Program-made: the position numbers and the translations under genes
The notes under the pieces: generated by a model
Told to the model about the DNA's origin: nothing
Seen by the model: the letters and a program-made list of their open reading frames with translations, nothing else
Database searches by the model: none
In this document: positions 24,058 to 32,974 of the stretch, piece by piece
Layout of the letters: every line of letters begins with the position of its first letter
Position numbering within the stretch: position 1 is the stretch's first letter
Assembly (NCBI GenBank): GCA_963781725.1
Contig: CAWAGV010000002.1
Span: forward strand, 2,170,001-2,234,000
DNA: 64,000 bases
Direction: 5' to 3'
Origin: BOG-931 sp963781725
GTDB lineage: Bacteria; Pseudomonadota; Alphaproteobacteria; Rhizobiales; Xanthobacteraceae

Positions 24058-25959
24058 GTGTCGTCGAACGCCAAGCCGAAGAGCAGCGCCGCGAAGGAGG
24101 CGCCGACCGAGCCGTTCAAGCGCGCGGTCGGCGTATGCTTGCGCGCCATCTCCGGCAAGAACGATCTTGAAGTGTCATTCGCTGCGGAACGTCCGGGCCT
24201 CGCCGGCGGCAAGGCGCGGTTGCCGGAGCCGCCGCGCCGGCTGAACGAGCGCGAGGCGGCGATCGTGCGCGGCCACGCCGATTCGATCGCATTGCGGCTC
24301 GCCTGTCACGATCCCGCGGTTCATCGCAAGCTTGTGCCGGGCGGCCAGCAGGCCCGCGCAGTGTTCGAGGCGGTGGAACAGGCGCGTGTCGAAGCGATCG
24401 GTGCACGCCGCATGGGCGGGGTGGCAAAGAACCTCGCGGCGATGCTCGATGACCGTTTTCATCGCGGCAAATTCGACGAAATCACCGACCGTGCCGACGC
24501 CCCGATCGAGGATGCGCTGTCGATGCTGGTGCGCGAGCGTCTCACCGGCGAGCCGCCACCGCCGACCGCGCGCAAGCTGGTCGAACTCTGGCGCCCGCTG
24601 ATCGAGGAGCGCGCCGGAAAGAATCTCGACAGGCTCGAACGCGTGCTCGACAACCAGCGGCGGTTCGGCGACGTCGTGCATGACCTGCTCGATTGCCTGG
24701 ACATGGGCGAGGATCGCTCCAGCGAGTCCGACGAGGAAGAGGGCGACGAAGGCGAGCAGGAGAACCAGCAGGACGAGCAGGGCCAGGAGGGCGACGCTTC
24801 GGACTCCGCCGAAAGCGAACGCATGAGCATGGAGGCGGAAGCCTCGGCCGAAGAGCTGCCTGACTCAAGCTCGGAAGCTGTCGATGCGCCGGCGGCGGAA
24901 ATGGCCGACGACGCCGAGATGGGGGATTCGGAAACCGCCGCGGAGCCGTGGCGGCCGCGCAACCAGCGCAACGAGCCACGCGGTCCCGACTACAAGCCTT
25001 ACACCGCCAAGTTCGACGAGGTGGTCGGCGCCGAGGACCTCTGCGAGCCGGAAGAGCTCGAGCGGCTGCGCGGTTACCTCGACAAGCAGCTGTCGCATTT
25101 GCAGGGTGTTGTTGCGCGTCTCGCCAACCGCCTGCAGCGCCTGTTGCTGGCGCAACAGAACCGCGCCTGGGAATTCGATCTCGAGGAAGGTCTGCTCGAT
25201 CCGGCGCGGCTGACCCGCGTTGTGGTCGACCCGATGCATCCGTTGTCGTTCAAGCGCGAGAAGGACACCGACTTCCGCGATACCGTCGTCACGCTGCTGC
25301 TCGACAATTCCGGCTCGATGCGCGGGCGGCCGATCACGGTGGCCGCGACCTGCGCCGACATTCTGGCGCGCACGCTGGAACGCTGTGGCGTGAAGGTGGA
25401 AATTCTGGGCTTCACCACGCGGGCCTGGAAAGGCGGGCAGTCGCGCGAGTCATGGCTCGCCCAGGGCAAGCAGGCCAATCCCGGGCGGCTCAATGATCTC
25501 CGCCACATCATCTACAAGGCGGCGGATGCGCCCTGGCGTCGCGCCCGCAAGAACCTCGGCCTGATGATGCGCGAGGGGCTGCTCAAGGAAAACATCGATG
25601 GTGAGGCGCTCGATTGGGCGCACAAGCGGCTCTTGGCGCGGCCCGAGACACGCAAGATCCTGATGATGATTTCCGACGGCGCGCCGGTCGACGATTTAAC
25701 GCTGTCGGTCAATCCGGGGAATTACCTGGAGCGCCACCTGCGCTGGATCATCGAAGACATCGAAACGCGCTCGCCGGTGGAACTGATCGCGGTCGGCATC
25801 GGCCACGATGTCACGCGCTATTACCGGCGCGCCGTGACCATCGTCGATGCCGAGGAACTCGGCGGCGTCATGACGGAGAAGCTCGCCGAATTGTTCGCTG
25901 AGCATCCCAAGGAAGAACGCATTGCGCGCACGCCGCGGCCGCGGCGCTTGCACTCCTGA
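24058..25959 (+). CDS. cobT: Aerobic cobaltochelatase subunit CobT
   Basis: The 633-residue protein starts at GTG. It has an N-terminal CobT domain, a very acidic Glu/Asp/Gln-rich linker (about residues 218-300), and a C-terminal von Willebrand A domain with the MIDAS motif DNSGSMRG at about 416. It couples CobS ATPase to CobN for cobalt insertion. The acidic linker is normal for CobT. It closes the cobST operon. Confidence 0.97.
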   Translation: MSSNAKPKSSAAKEAPTEPFKRAVGVCLRAISGKNDLEVSFAAERPGLAGGKARLPEPPRRLNEREAAIVRGHADSIALRLACHDPAVHRKLVPGGQQARAVFEAVEQARVEAIGARRMGGVAKNLAAMLDDRFHRGKFDEITDRADAPIEDALSMLVRERLTGEPPPPTARKLVELWRPLIEERAGKNLDRLERVLDNQRRFGDVVHDLLDCLDMGEDRSSESDEEEGDEGEQENQQDEQGQEGDASDSAESERMSMEAEASAEELPDSSSEAVDAPAAEMADDAEMGDSETAAEPWRPRNQRNEPRGPDYKPYTAKFDEVVGAEDLCEPEELERLRGYLDKQLSHLQGVVARLANRLQRLLLAQQNRAWEFDLEEGLLDPARLTRVVVDPMHPLSFKREKDTDFRDTVVTLLLDNSGSMRGRPITVAATCADILARTLERCGVKVEILGFTTRAWKGGQSRESWLAQGKQANPGRLNDLRHIIYKAADAPWRRARKNLGLMMREGLLKENIDGEALDWAHKRLLARPETRKILMMISDGAPVDDLTLSVNPGNYLERHLRWIIEDIETRSPVELIAVGIGHDVTRYYRRAVTIVDAEELGGVMTEKLAELFAEHPKEERIARTPRPRRLHS

Positions 25960-26111
25960 GCGCGAATTGCGTCAGGTCGCGTTCGCCGATTTTTTAGACT
26001 GCGGCTGCCCAATTATGTTGCGCTGCACAAATTGTTGCCGAAGCGCCTGTTAAGCGCGCACTTGCGAATTTCGGTCGCGCCGAAAATCTCCTTGTTATCA
26101 GCAAGATAGTG

Positions 26112-26129
26112 CTGGCACGCGGTTTGCGA
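26112..26129 (+). promoter_or_regulatory. Sigma-54 (RpoN) -24/-12 promoter of the nitrate operon
   Basis: CTGGCACGCGGTTTGCGA matches the consensus YTGGCACG-N4-TTGCW exactly, with GG and GC separated by 10 bases as sigma-54 requires. It lies 64 bp before narK. This implies NtrC-type, nitrogen-limitation control. An imperfect dyad around GCGCTGCACAAATTGTTGC (26019-26037) could be an enhancer-protein site, but is weak. Confidence 0.88.
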
Positions 26130-26192
26130 AGTGCTTCCCATCGAGGCGACGGCGGGGGAATTTCCCCTGCGGATTTCCGATGGAGCACTTTG

Positions 26193-27578
26193 ATGAGCAA
26201 GCCAAATGCGACGTGGATTGCGGATTGGAATCCCGAAGATGAGAAGTTCTGGCAATCGGCCGGCAAGGCAATCGCGCGACGCAATCTGATCTGGTCCATC
26301 GTCGCCGAAAATATTGCCTTTTCGGTTTGGGCGATCTGGTCGATCGTGGCGGCCAAGTTGTCGCAGGCTGGTTTCCATTACACGACCGTACAACTCTTCA
26401 ATCTTGTCGCGTTGCCTGGATTGGTCGGCGCGCTGCTGCGGTTTCCTTACACGTTCGCAGTCACAACCTTTGGCGGCCGCAACTGGACGATCTTCAGCGC
26501 GTTGGTCCTGTTCATTCCGACGATAGCGCTCGCGTATTTTGTCACGCAGCCCGACACGCCGTACTGGCTGATGGCGTCGGTCGCGGCATTGGCCGGTCTC
26601 GGCGGGGGCAATTTCGCCTCGAGCATGACCAACATCTCGTTCTTCTATCCCGATCGCATGAAAGGCTGGGCCCTTGGGCTCAACGCGGCCGGCGGTAACA
26701 TCGGGGTGAGCAGCGTACAATTGCTGACGCCGATCCTGCTCGGCGCGGGCATCGTCAATCTGTATCAGGCGGCGCCCGGACCCGGCGGCATCTATCTTTT
26801 GAACGCCGGCTTGATGTGGCTTTTGCCGCTCGCGGTCGCTGTGTTCGGTGCGATCTTCTTCATGAACAACCTGACCACTGCGCGGTCGTCGTTCAAGGAT
26901 CAACTCGCCATCACTGGCCGTAAGCACACCTGGATCATGTCCTTCCTTTATGTCGGAACGTTCGGCTCCTTCATCGGCTACTCGGCGGCCTTCCCGCTGC
27001 TGATCAAAACACAATTCCCGGCGATCACGGTCGGCATTGCCTTCCTCGGTCCGCTGGTCGGTTCGCTGTCGCGTCCATTCGGCGGCTTGCTCGCCGACAA
27101 GGTTGGCGGCGCCATTGTGACGTTCTGGAATTTCGTCGCCATGGGCGCAGCAACGATCGGTGTCCTGTATTTCGTCAACGTCAAGGATTTCACCGGCTTT
27201 CTGTCGATGTTTTTGATCCTGTTCATCACCTCCGGAATCGGCAACGGTTCGACCTACCGGATGATCCCGTCGATCTTCCGCGAGGAAAATCTCCAGAAGG
27301 CAAAGGGCGCGGGCGAATCCGGCCGTGCGCTTGCTCTCAAGACCGCAGTTATTGAAAGTGCGGCAGCGCTTGGCTTCATCGGTGCCATTGGCGCCTGCGG
27401 CAGCTATCTGATCCCGCGCGGTTTCGGTGCTTCCATCGCGGCGACCGGCAGTCCTAATCTCGCGTTCGAGGGCTTCCTGGCCTTCTACGTGGCGTGCGTC
27501 GCGGTCACCTGGTGGTTCTACCTGCGCAAGAGCTTTGCTTCGGCGAGCGCGGGGAGCCTCGCGCAAGCCCGGGTGTGA
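26193..27578 (+). CDS. narK: Nitrate/nitrite transporter, NarK family
   Basis: The 461-residue MFS protein has about 12 membrane segments. ATG 26193 has GGAG seven bases upstream and begins MSKPNATWIADWNPEDEKFW. The nitrate-signature-like glycine-rich segments are present: LAGLGGGNFASSMTNISFFYPDRMKGWALGLNAAGGNIGV in the first half and ITSGIGNGSTYRMIP in the second. It imports nitrate and/or exports nitrite. As first gene of a sigma-54 operon with globin and assimilatory reductase, import for assimilation is likely. Confidence 0.93.
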   Translation: MSKPNATWIADWNPEDEKFWQSAGKAIARRNLIWSIVAENIAFSVWAIWSIVAAKLSQAGFHYTTVQLFNLVALPGLVGALLRFPYTFAVTTFGGRNWTIFSALVLFIPTIALAYFVTQPDTPYWLMASVAALAGLGGGNFASSMTNISFFYPDRMKGWALGLNAAGGNIGVSSVQLLTPILLGAGIVNLYQAAPGPGGIYLLNAGLMWLLPLAVAVFGAIFFMNNLTTARSSFKDQLAITGRKHTWIMSFLYVGTFGSFIGYSAAFPLLIKTQFPAITVGIAFLGPLVGSLSRPFGGLLADKVGGAIVTFWNFVAMGAATIGVLYFVNVKDFTGFLSMFLILFITSGIGNGSTYRMIPSIFREENLQKAKGAGESGRALALKTAVIESAAALGFIGAIGACGSYLIPRGFGASIAATGSPNLAFEGFLAFYVACVAVTWWFYLRKSFASASAGSLAQARV

Positions 27579-27667
27579 GACCGCGTGTGAGCCAGCATTG
27601 AACTGCGGCCTCGGCGCAATCCGGGGCCGCGATTTCCCAAGTGGGGCCGGGAGCAAAGGACGGAACC

Positions 27668-28094
27668 ATGACACCGGACCAGATCACGGCAATCCAGGAC
27701 AGCTTCGCCAAAGTCGCACCGATCTCCGATCAGGCCGCGGCGTTGTTCTACAAGCGGCTGTTCGAGATCGCGCCATCGGTGAAGCCGTTGTTCCGCGGCG
27801 ACATGGCGGAGCAGGGACGCAAGCTGATGGCGACGCTCGCCGTCGTCGTCAACGGCCTCAACAATCTCGAGGCGATCCTTCCCGCCGCCAGCGCGCTTGC
27901 GAAAAGGTATGTCGGATACGGCGTGAAGCCGATCCACTACGCGATCGTCGGCGACGCGCTGCTGTGGACGCTGGAGCGCGGCCTCGGCGACCAATGGACG
28001 GCCCGGTCTCGCGGCGGCGTGGGCCGACGCTTACGGCGTGCTGTCCGAATACATGGTCGGTGAGGCGTACGGCCACAGCGCCGCGGCCGAATGA
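27668..28094 (+). pseudogene. Single-domain globin with a one-base frameshift near its 3' end
   Basis: ATG 27668 opens MTPDQITAIQDSFAKVAPISDQ, the start of a bacterial hemoglobin of the Bjgb/flavohemoglobin globin type, with the proximal-His segment VKPIHYAIVGDALLWTL. After DQWT (about 27999) one extra G shifts the frame. The correct continuation (PGLAAAWADAYGVLSEYM...SAAAE) ends at 28094, while the shifted frame runs to 28063 with an unrelated Arg-rich tail. Allowing for the insertion gives 141 residues, the usual globin length. In Bradyrhizobium the matching globin detoxifies nitric oxide made during nitrate assimilation. The shift removes the last helix region, so function is doubtful unless it is a sequencing error. 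Confidence 0.8.
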
Positions 28095-28116
28095 TCGCTC
28101 ATCGCCGGGACCTCGA

Positions 28117-30804
28117 ATGAACGCCTTAACGCCGCGGCTGCCGTCGGTACGCACCACCTGCCCCTATTGCGGGGTCGGCTGCGGGGTGCTGGCGATGCCG
28201 GACCGTGAAGGCGGCGCGGCGATCGTCGGCGATCCGTCGCACCCGGCCAATTTCGGACGGCTGTGCTCGAAGGGCTCCGCGCTCGGTGAAACATTGGCGC
28301 GCGATCGCCGCCTGTTGCACCCGATGCTGCGGCAGGCCGACGGTTCGCTCGCGCGCGCCGATTGGGACACGGCGCTCGACAAGGTGGCAAGCGGATTGCG
28401 CACCATCGTCGAGCGCGACGGTCCCGGCGCGGTCGCGTTTTATCTTTCCGGGCAATTGCTGACCGAGGACTATTACGTCGCCAACAAGCTGATGAAAGGC
28501 TTCCTCGGCTCGGCCAATGTCGACACCAATTCGCGGCTGTGCATGGCCTCGACGGTGGCCGGCCATCGCCGCGCCTTCGGCGCCGACACCGTGCCCGGCA
28601 CCTACAAGGATCTCGACGCCGCCGAACTCATCGTGCTGGTCGGCTCCAATACCGCGTGGTGCCATCCGGTTCTCTATCAGCGCATGATCGAGGCCCGGCA
28701 GGAGCGCGGCGCGCAACTGATCGTCGTCGATCCGCGGCGCACCGCGACCGCCGGAGACGCCGACCTGTTTCTGCCGATCGCGCCCGGCACCGACGCCGCG
28801 TTGTTCTCGGGCCTGCTGGCGTATCTCGCCGACAATCGCGCGCTCGATTACGCCTATATCGATGCCCACACGTCCGGTTTCGTCGAAACGCTCGCGAGCG
28901 CCCGCGCGATGGCGCCGGATATCGCAGCGACGGCGAAGGCGACGTCGCTCAGCCGCGCCGATGTCGCCCGCTTCTTCGAGATGTTTTGCAAAAGCCGGCG
29001 CGTCGTCACCTGCTTCTCCCAGGGCGTCAATCAATCGGTGCGGGGTACCGACAAGGTCAACGCCATCATCAACGTGCACCTCGCCACCGGACGCATCGGC
29101 CGGCCCGGCATGGGACCGTTTTCCCTCACCGGCCAGCCGAACGCGATGGGCGGCCGCGAAGTCGGCGGCCTCGCCAACCAGCTGGCGGCGCATATGGGCT
29201 TCTCGCCGGTCGAGACCGATCGGGTGCGCCGTTTCTGGAAAGCGCCGCAGATCGCGACCCACGAAGGGCTCAAAGCCGTCGACATGTTCGAGGCCATCGC
29301 CAACGGCACCATCAAAGCGCTGTGGGTGATGGCGACCAACCCCGCGGTCTCGTTGCCGCGCGCCGGCGCGATGCGTGCGGCGCTGTCGAAGCTCGAACTG
29401 TTCGTGGTTTCCGAAAACGTGCTCGGCAACGACACCGTCACGGCCGGCGCGCAGGTGCTGTTGCCGGCCGCGGCCTGGGGCGAGAAGGACGGCACGGTGA
29501 CAAACTCGGAACGGCGGATTTCGCGCCAGCGCGCGTTTCTGCCGCTGCCCGGGGACGCGCGTCCGGATTGGTGGATCGTCGGCGAGGTGGCGCAGCGGCT
29601 CGGCTTCGGCGATGCGTTCGCCTATCGCGGTGCCGCCGATGTGTTTCGCGAGCACGCCGCACTCTCCGCATTCGAGAACGATGGGCAGCGCGACTTCGAC
29701 ATTGGCGGCCTCGCCGCGCTGTCGGAGGCGTCCTATGACCGGCTCGATCCGGTGATGTGGCCGATGCGCGCAGGCGACGCGCGTGGTGAGCAGCGGTTCT
29801 TCAAAGGTGGCGGGTTTTACACCGCCGGTGGCCGCGCGCGGTTCGTGGCGCCGCGTCCGCTTGAACCACGCGACACGCCGAGCGCGGTCTATCCGCTGCG
29901 GCTGAATACCGGGCGCGTGCGCGACCAGTGGCACACCATGACGCGCACCGGATTAAGTCCGCGGCTCTGCGCCCATACGCCGGAACCGGTCGTCGAGATT
30001 CATCCGGCCGACGCCAAGCGGGCAAAGCTCGTCGATGACGGCTTCGCCAGGATCACGACCGAATCCGGCAGCGCCGTTCTGAAGGTCGCGATCCGTGACG
30101 GCCAGCAGCGCGGTTCGATTTTTGCGCCGATCCACTGGAGCGACGCCACCGCCACCGATGCACGCATCGGCGAACTGGTGACGGCGGCGACCGACCCGTT
30201 CTCCGGACAGCCCGATTTGAAGGCAACGCCCGCGCGCGTCGAGCCGGTGGAGTTCGCCTATCGCGGCTTTGCCCTGACGCGCGGCGCAATCGCGCTGCCG
30301 CCGGGCAGCTGGTTTGCGCGCGTCGCCGTGGCCGGCGGCGACGGTCTTCTGTTCGCAAGCAATGAGCCGGCCGGTTTCTGGCGCCCGTTCGGCCTCAGCC
30401 ACATGCCGGAAGGGGCCGAATTGACCGAGCAGGTCGACGAAGCGCGCGGCGTTGTCCGCGTTGCCGCCTTTCGCTCCGGTCATCTCGAAGGCTGTTTGTT
30501 CGTCGGTCCGGCGCAATCGCCGCCGCAATGGGACGCCATGCGCGCGCTGTTCGAGGCCGGCGAGCTGGATGAGAGCGAACGGCTCGCTCTGTTGTCGGAG
30601 CGCGGCGATGACAGCCGCCGCGATGCGGGGCCGGTGATCTGTTCCTGTTTCGGCGTGCGGCTCGGCGCCATCCGCGACGCCATCGCCACCGGCGTTGCGG
30701 CAGACGTCGCCGATATCGGGCGCACGCTGCGCGCCGGCACGAATTGCGGCTCCTGCGTTCCCGAGCTGCGCGGCATCCTCGATCGGAACTTGCAGGCGGT
30801 CTAA
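28117..30804 (+). CDS. nasA: Assimilatory nitrate reductase catalytic subunit
   Basis: The 895-residue cytoplasmic molybdoenzyme (called nasC in Bradyrhizobium) reduces nitrate to nitrite. The [4Fe-4S] cluster motif C15-P-Y-C18-G-V-G-C22 plus the Cys of FGRLCSKGSAL is at the N-terminus. The Mo-ligand region TNSRLCMAST follows, and the molybdopterin dinucleotide-binding domain begins near PLRLNTGRVRDQWHTMTRTG. The C-terminal 55 residues hold a BFD-like [2Fe-2S] domain (CSCFGVRLGAIRDAI...TNCGSC). ATG 28117 lies 22 bp after the true globin stop. No nitrite reductase and no flavoprotein electron donor gene follow. Confidence 0.95.
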   Translation: MNALTPRLPSVRTTCPYCGVGCGVLAMPDREGGAAIVGDPSHPANFGRLCSKGSALGETLARDRRLLHPMLRQADGSLARADWDTALDKVASGLRTIVERDGPGAVAFYLSGQLLTEDYYVANKLMKGFLGSANVDTNSRLCMASTVAGHRRAFGADTVPGTYKDLDAAELIVLVGSNTAWCHPVLYQRMIEARQERGAQLIVVDPRRTATAGDADLFLPIAPGTDAALFSGLLAYLADNRALDYAYIDAHTSGFVETLASARAMAPDIAATAKATSLSRADVARFFEMFCKSRRVVTCFSQGVNQSVRGTDKVNAIINVHLATGRIGRPGMGPFSLTGQPNAMGGREVGGLANQLAAHMGFSPVETDRVRRFWKAPQIATHEGLKAVDMFEAIANGTIKALWVMATNPAVSLPRAGAMRAALSKLELFVVSENVLGNDTVTAGAQVLLPAAAWGEKDGTVTNSERRISRQRAFLPLPGDARPDWWIVGEVAQRLGFGDAFAYRGAADVFREHAALSAFENDGQRDFDIGGLAALSEASYDRLDPVMWPMRAGDARGEQRFFKGGGFYTAGGRARFVAPRPLEPRDTPSAVYPLRLNTGRVRDQWHTMTRTGLSPRLCAHTPEPVVEIHPADAKRAKLVDDGFARITTESGSAVLKVAIRDGQQRGSIFAPIHWSDATATDARIGELVTAATDPFSGQPDLKATPARVEPVEFAYRGFALTRGAIALPPGSWFARVAVAGGDGLLFASNEPAGFWRPFGLSHMPEGAELTEQVDEARGVVRVAAFRSGHLEGCLFVGPAQSPPQWDAMRALFEAGELDESERLALLSERGDDSRRDAGPVICSCFGVRLGAIRDAIATGVAADVADIGRTLRAGTNCGSCVPELRGILDRNLQAV

Positions 30805-30823
30805 GTCAGCACGATTGGGACTA

Positions 30824-30860
30824 TTGGCGCACTGGACAGCGTTTGCTGCCTCGACGATCA
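30824..30860. repeat. Leader copy 1 of the tandem Bug receptor duplication
   Basis: TTGGCGCACTGGACAGC...GCTGCCTCGACGAT resembles 31904-31940 (ATGGCGCGCTGGACAG...GCGGTCTCGACGAT). The duplication that made the two receptor genes therefore seems to include their 5' leader. Confidence 0.6.
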
Positions 30861-30891
30861 TTCAAGAAAAAGGTCGTCGCGGGAGGAACGC

Positions 30892-31866
30892 ATGCACAGA
30901 CGCGGGTTGCTATTCGCAACGCTATGTTTGGTCGCCACGCCCGAAATCGCTCTCACCTCGGCCTGGGCGGCCGGCTATCCCGACAAATCGGTCACGATCA
31001 TCTCCGATGCCGGACCAGGCGCCAGCGTCGACGTCGCAACGCGCGTTATTGCTGACGGATTGAGCAAAGTCTGGGGTCAGACGGTGGTCGTTGTGAATCA
31101 CCCGGGCGCCAACGGCAGTATCGCCGCGCACGCCGCAAGCGATGCCGTGGGCGACGGCTACACGCTCTATACACCCGCAAGCTCTACTTTCATCGCTGCG
31201 GCGACTGCCGCGCCCAATCTGCCGGTCAGGTTGCCACGCGATTTTCTGCCGATCGGCTTCCTCACCGATCAGCCGTTGTTCGTCGCCGTCAATCCGGCGA
31301 CCGGCATGACGTCGCTACAGCAGGTCATTGATCGCGCCAAGAAAGACCCAGGAGCGATCTCTGTCGCGGTGTCCGGGGTCGGCAGGGTGACGCACCTGAC
31401 CTCAGTGCTGATCCAGCACCGGAGCGGCGTGACGCTGTTGCCGGTGCCCTACACCGGCGGTCCGTCGGCGGCACTTGCGGATGTGTTCTCCGGTCGTGTC
31501 GCGATGATCATCGAGGGCTATTCGGGAATCATGGGCGCGGTGCAGGCCGAACAAGTGAAACTGATTGCGACCGGCGCAGCAAAGCGTCTCGCCGAATTTC
31601 CCGGCCTGCCGACCATTGGCGAGACGATTCCTGATCTGGTCGCGTCCGGCTGGATCGTGATGGCCGCGCCGCTTGGTACCCCGAAAGACATCATCGCGAA
31701 GGTCAGTGCCGATCTAACCAAGGTCGTCAGCGATCCCGAGATCGAGCGGAAGCTCGCTGCAATGGGAAATTATACGAACGTCATGACCCCGGATCAGGTG
31801 CAGGCCTTCGTTGCCAAGCAGCAGGAAATCTGGCTGCCGGTGGTTCAGGAGATTTCCGCGAAGTAG
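30892..31866 (+). CDS. Bug-type substrate-binding protein, tandem copy 1
   Basis: The 324-residue protein follows GGGAGGA and has a signal peptide ending SAWAA. Bug motifs: YPDKSVTIISDAGPGASVD, VVVVNHPGANGSIAAHAASDA, GDGYTLYTP. By eye it is about two-thirds identical to the next gene. The usual PFPPGG-like loop is replaced by ISDAGPGAS in both copies, which sets this pair apart from the other Bug proteins in the window. No TctA/TctB permease is present. It starts 87 bp after nasA, but its leader repeat suggests its own transcription signals. Confidence 0.9.
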   Translation: MHRRGLLFATLCLVATPEIALTSAWAAGYPDKSVTIISDAGPGASVDVATRVIADGLSKVWGQTVVVVNHPGANGSIAAHAASDAVGDGYTLYTPASSTFIAAATAAPNLPVRLPRDFLPIGFLTDQPLFVAVNPATGMTSLQQVIDRAKKDPGAISVAVSGVGRVTHLTSVLIQHRSGVTLLPVPYTGGPSAALADVFSGRVAMIIEGYSGIMGAVQAEQVKLIATGAAKRLAEFPGLPTIGETIPDLVASGWIVMAAPLGTPKDIIAKVSADLTKVVSDPEIERKLAAMGNYTNVMTPDQVQAFVAKQQEIWLPVVQEISAK

Positions 31867-31903
31867 CGGCCTGCAGCGGTTAAGCGGAGCGCGCGTTGAG
31901 GCA

Positions 31904-31940
31904 AATGGCGCGCTGGACAGGTTCGGCGGTCTCGACGATA
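31904..31940. repeat. Leader copy 2 of the tandem Bug receptor duplication
   Basis: This is the second copy of the leader sequence described at 30824-30860, at a similar distance before the second receptor gene. Confidence 0.6.
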
Positions 31941-31996
31941 AGTGCGTCCGCGTTGGCAATAACGAAGCCAATTAGAAACGCAGAGCGGAGGACGCC

Positions 31997-32974
31997 GTGG
32001 ACGGGTTTCGAATTTTGCTGCGCATTGCTGCCGGGTGTGCGCTGTTTGCGTCGGTGGCGTCGGATGCCCGCGCCCAGGCAAACTATCCCCAAAAACCCGT
32101 GACCTTCATTTCAGACGCGGCGGCCGGCGCGAGTCCTGACGTCGCGCTTCGCATCGTTGCCGACGGTTTGGGCAAGCTCTGGGGCCAGAATGCCGTGGTG
32201 GTCAATCATCCCGGCGCCAACGGCAGCATCGGCGCACGCGCCGCCAGCGAAGCCATTGCCGACGGCTACACGCTCTACGCGCCGGCGCTCTCCACCTTCA
32301 TCGCGCTGCCGGGTGTTGCGCCCAATCTGCCGGTCAAACTGCCGCACGACTTCCTGCCGGTCGGGTTCATCGCCGACCAGCCGATGTTCTTCGCGGTATC
32401 GCCGGCAAGCGGCATCACCTCGATGGCCGAACTCATAGATCGCGCCAAGAAGAATCCGGGAAGTCTTTCGATCGCGGTTTCCGGCGTCGGCCGGGTGACG
32501 CATCTCACCGGGGTGTTGATGCAGCAGCAGGCCGGGATCACACTGACACCCGTGCCTTATACCGGCGGTCCCGGCGCCGCCCTGAGCGATGTCGCCTCGG
32601 GACGCGTGACGATGATCATCGAGGGCTTTTCCGGAATCATCGGGGCGGTCAACGCCGGACAGGTCAAGCTGATCGCGGTCGCGTCGCCTAAGCGCCTTTC
32701 CGAATTGCCCGATCTGCCGACGGTTGGCGAAACACTTCCCGGTTTTGTTGCCGGTGGATGGCTGCTCGTCGCCGCGCCGGTCGGTACACCGGCGCCGATC
32801 ATCCCCAAAGTCAGTGCCGATTTGACCAAGGTTCTGACCGATCCGGAGGTCGAGAAAAAACTCTCCACGACGGGCAGTTTTGCCCGCGCCATGACGCCGG
32901 ATCAGACGCAGGCCTTTGTCGTCAAACAGCAGGAAACCTGGGCGCCGGTGCTACAGAAGATCTCGACTCAGTAG
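31997..32974 (+). CDS. Bug-type substrate-binding protein, tandem copy 2
   Basis: The 325-residue protein starts at GTG 31997 after GCGGAGGA and has a signal peptide ending DARAQ. It shares long blocks with copy 1: WGQNAVVVNHPGANGSIGARA, VSGVGRVTHLTGVL, VPYTGGPGAALSDV, KVSADLTKVL, and the C-terminal FVVKQQETWAPVLQKIS. Differences cluster in a few loops, as expected when duplicated receptors diverge in ligand choice. It is convergent with the next gene, whose stop abuts at 32975. Confidence 0.9.
   Translation: MDGFRILLRIAAGCALFASVASDARAQANYPQKPVTFISDAAAGASPDVALRIVADGLGKLWGQNAVVVNHPGANGSIGARAASEAIADGYTLYAPALSTFIALPGVAPNLPVKLPHDFLPVGFIADQPMFFAVSPASGITSMAELIDRAKKNPGSLSIAVSGVGRVTHLTGVLMQQQAGITLTPVPYTGGPGAALSDVASGRVTMIIEGFSGIIGAVNAGQVKLIAVASPKRLSELPDLPTVGETLPGFVAGGWLLVAAPVGTPAPIIPKVSADLTKVLTDPEVEKKLSTTGSFARAMTPDQTQAFVVKQQETWAPVLQKISTQ

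Noticed and set aside
24700..24950. Acidic low-complexity segment in cobT as a possible error or fusion
   Set aside because: A long Glu/Asp-rich linker is normal for CobT.
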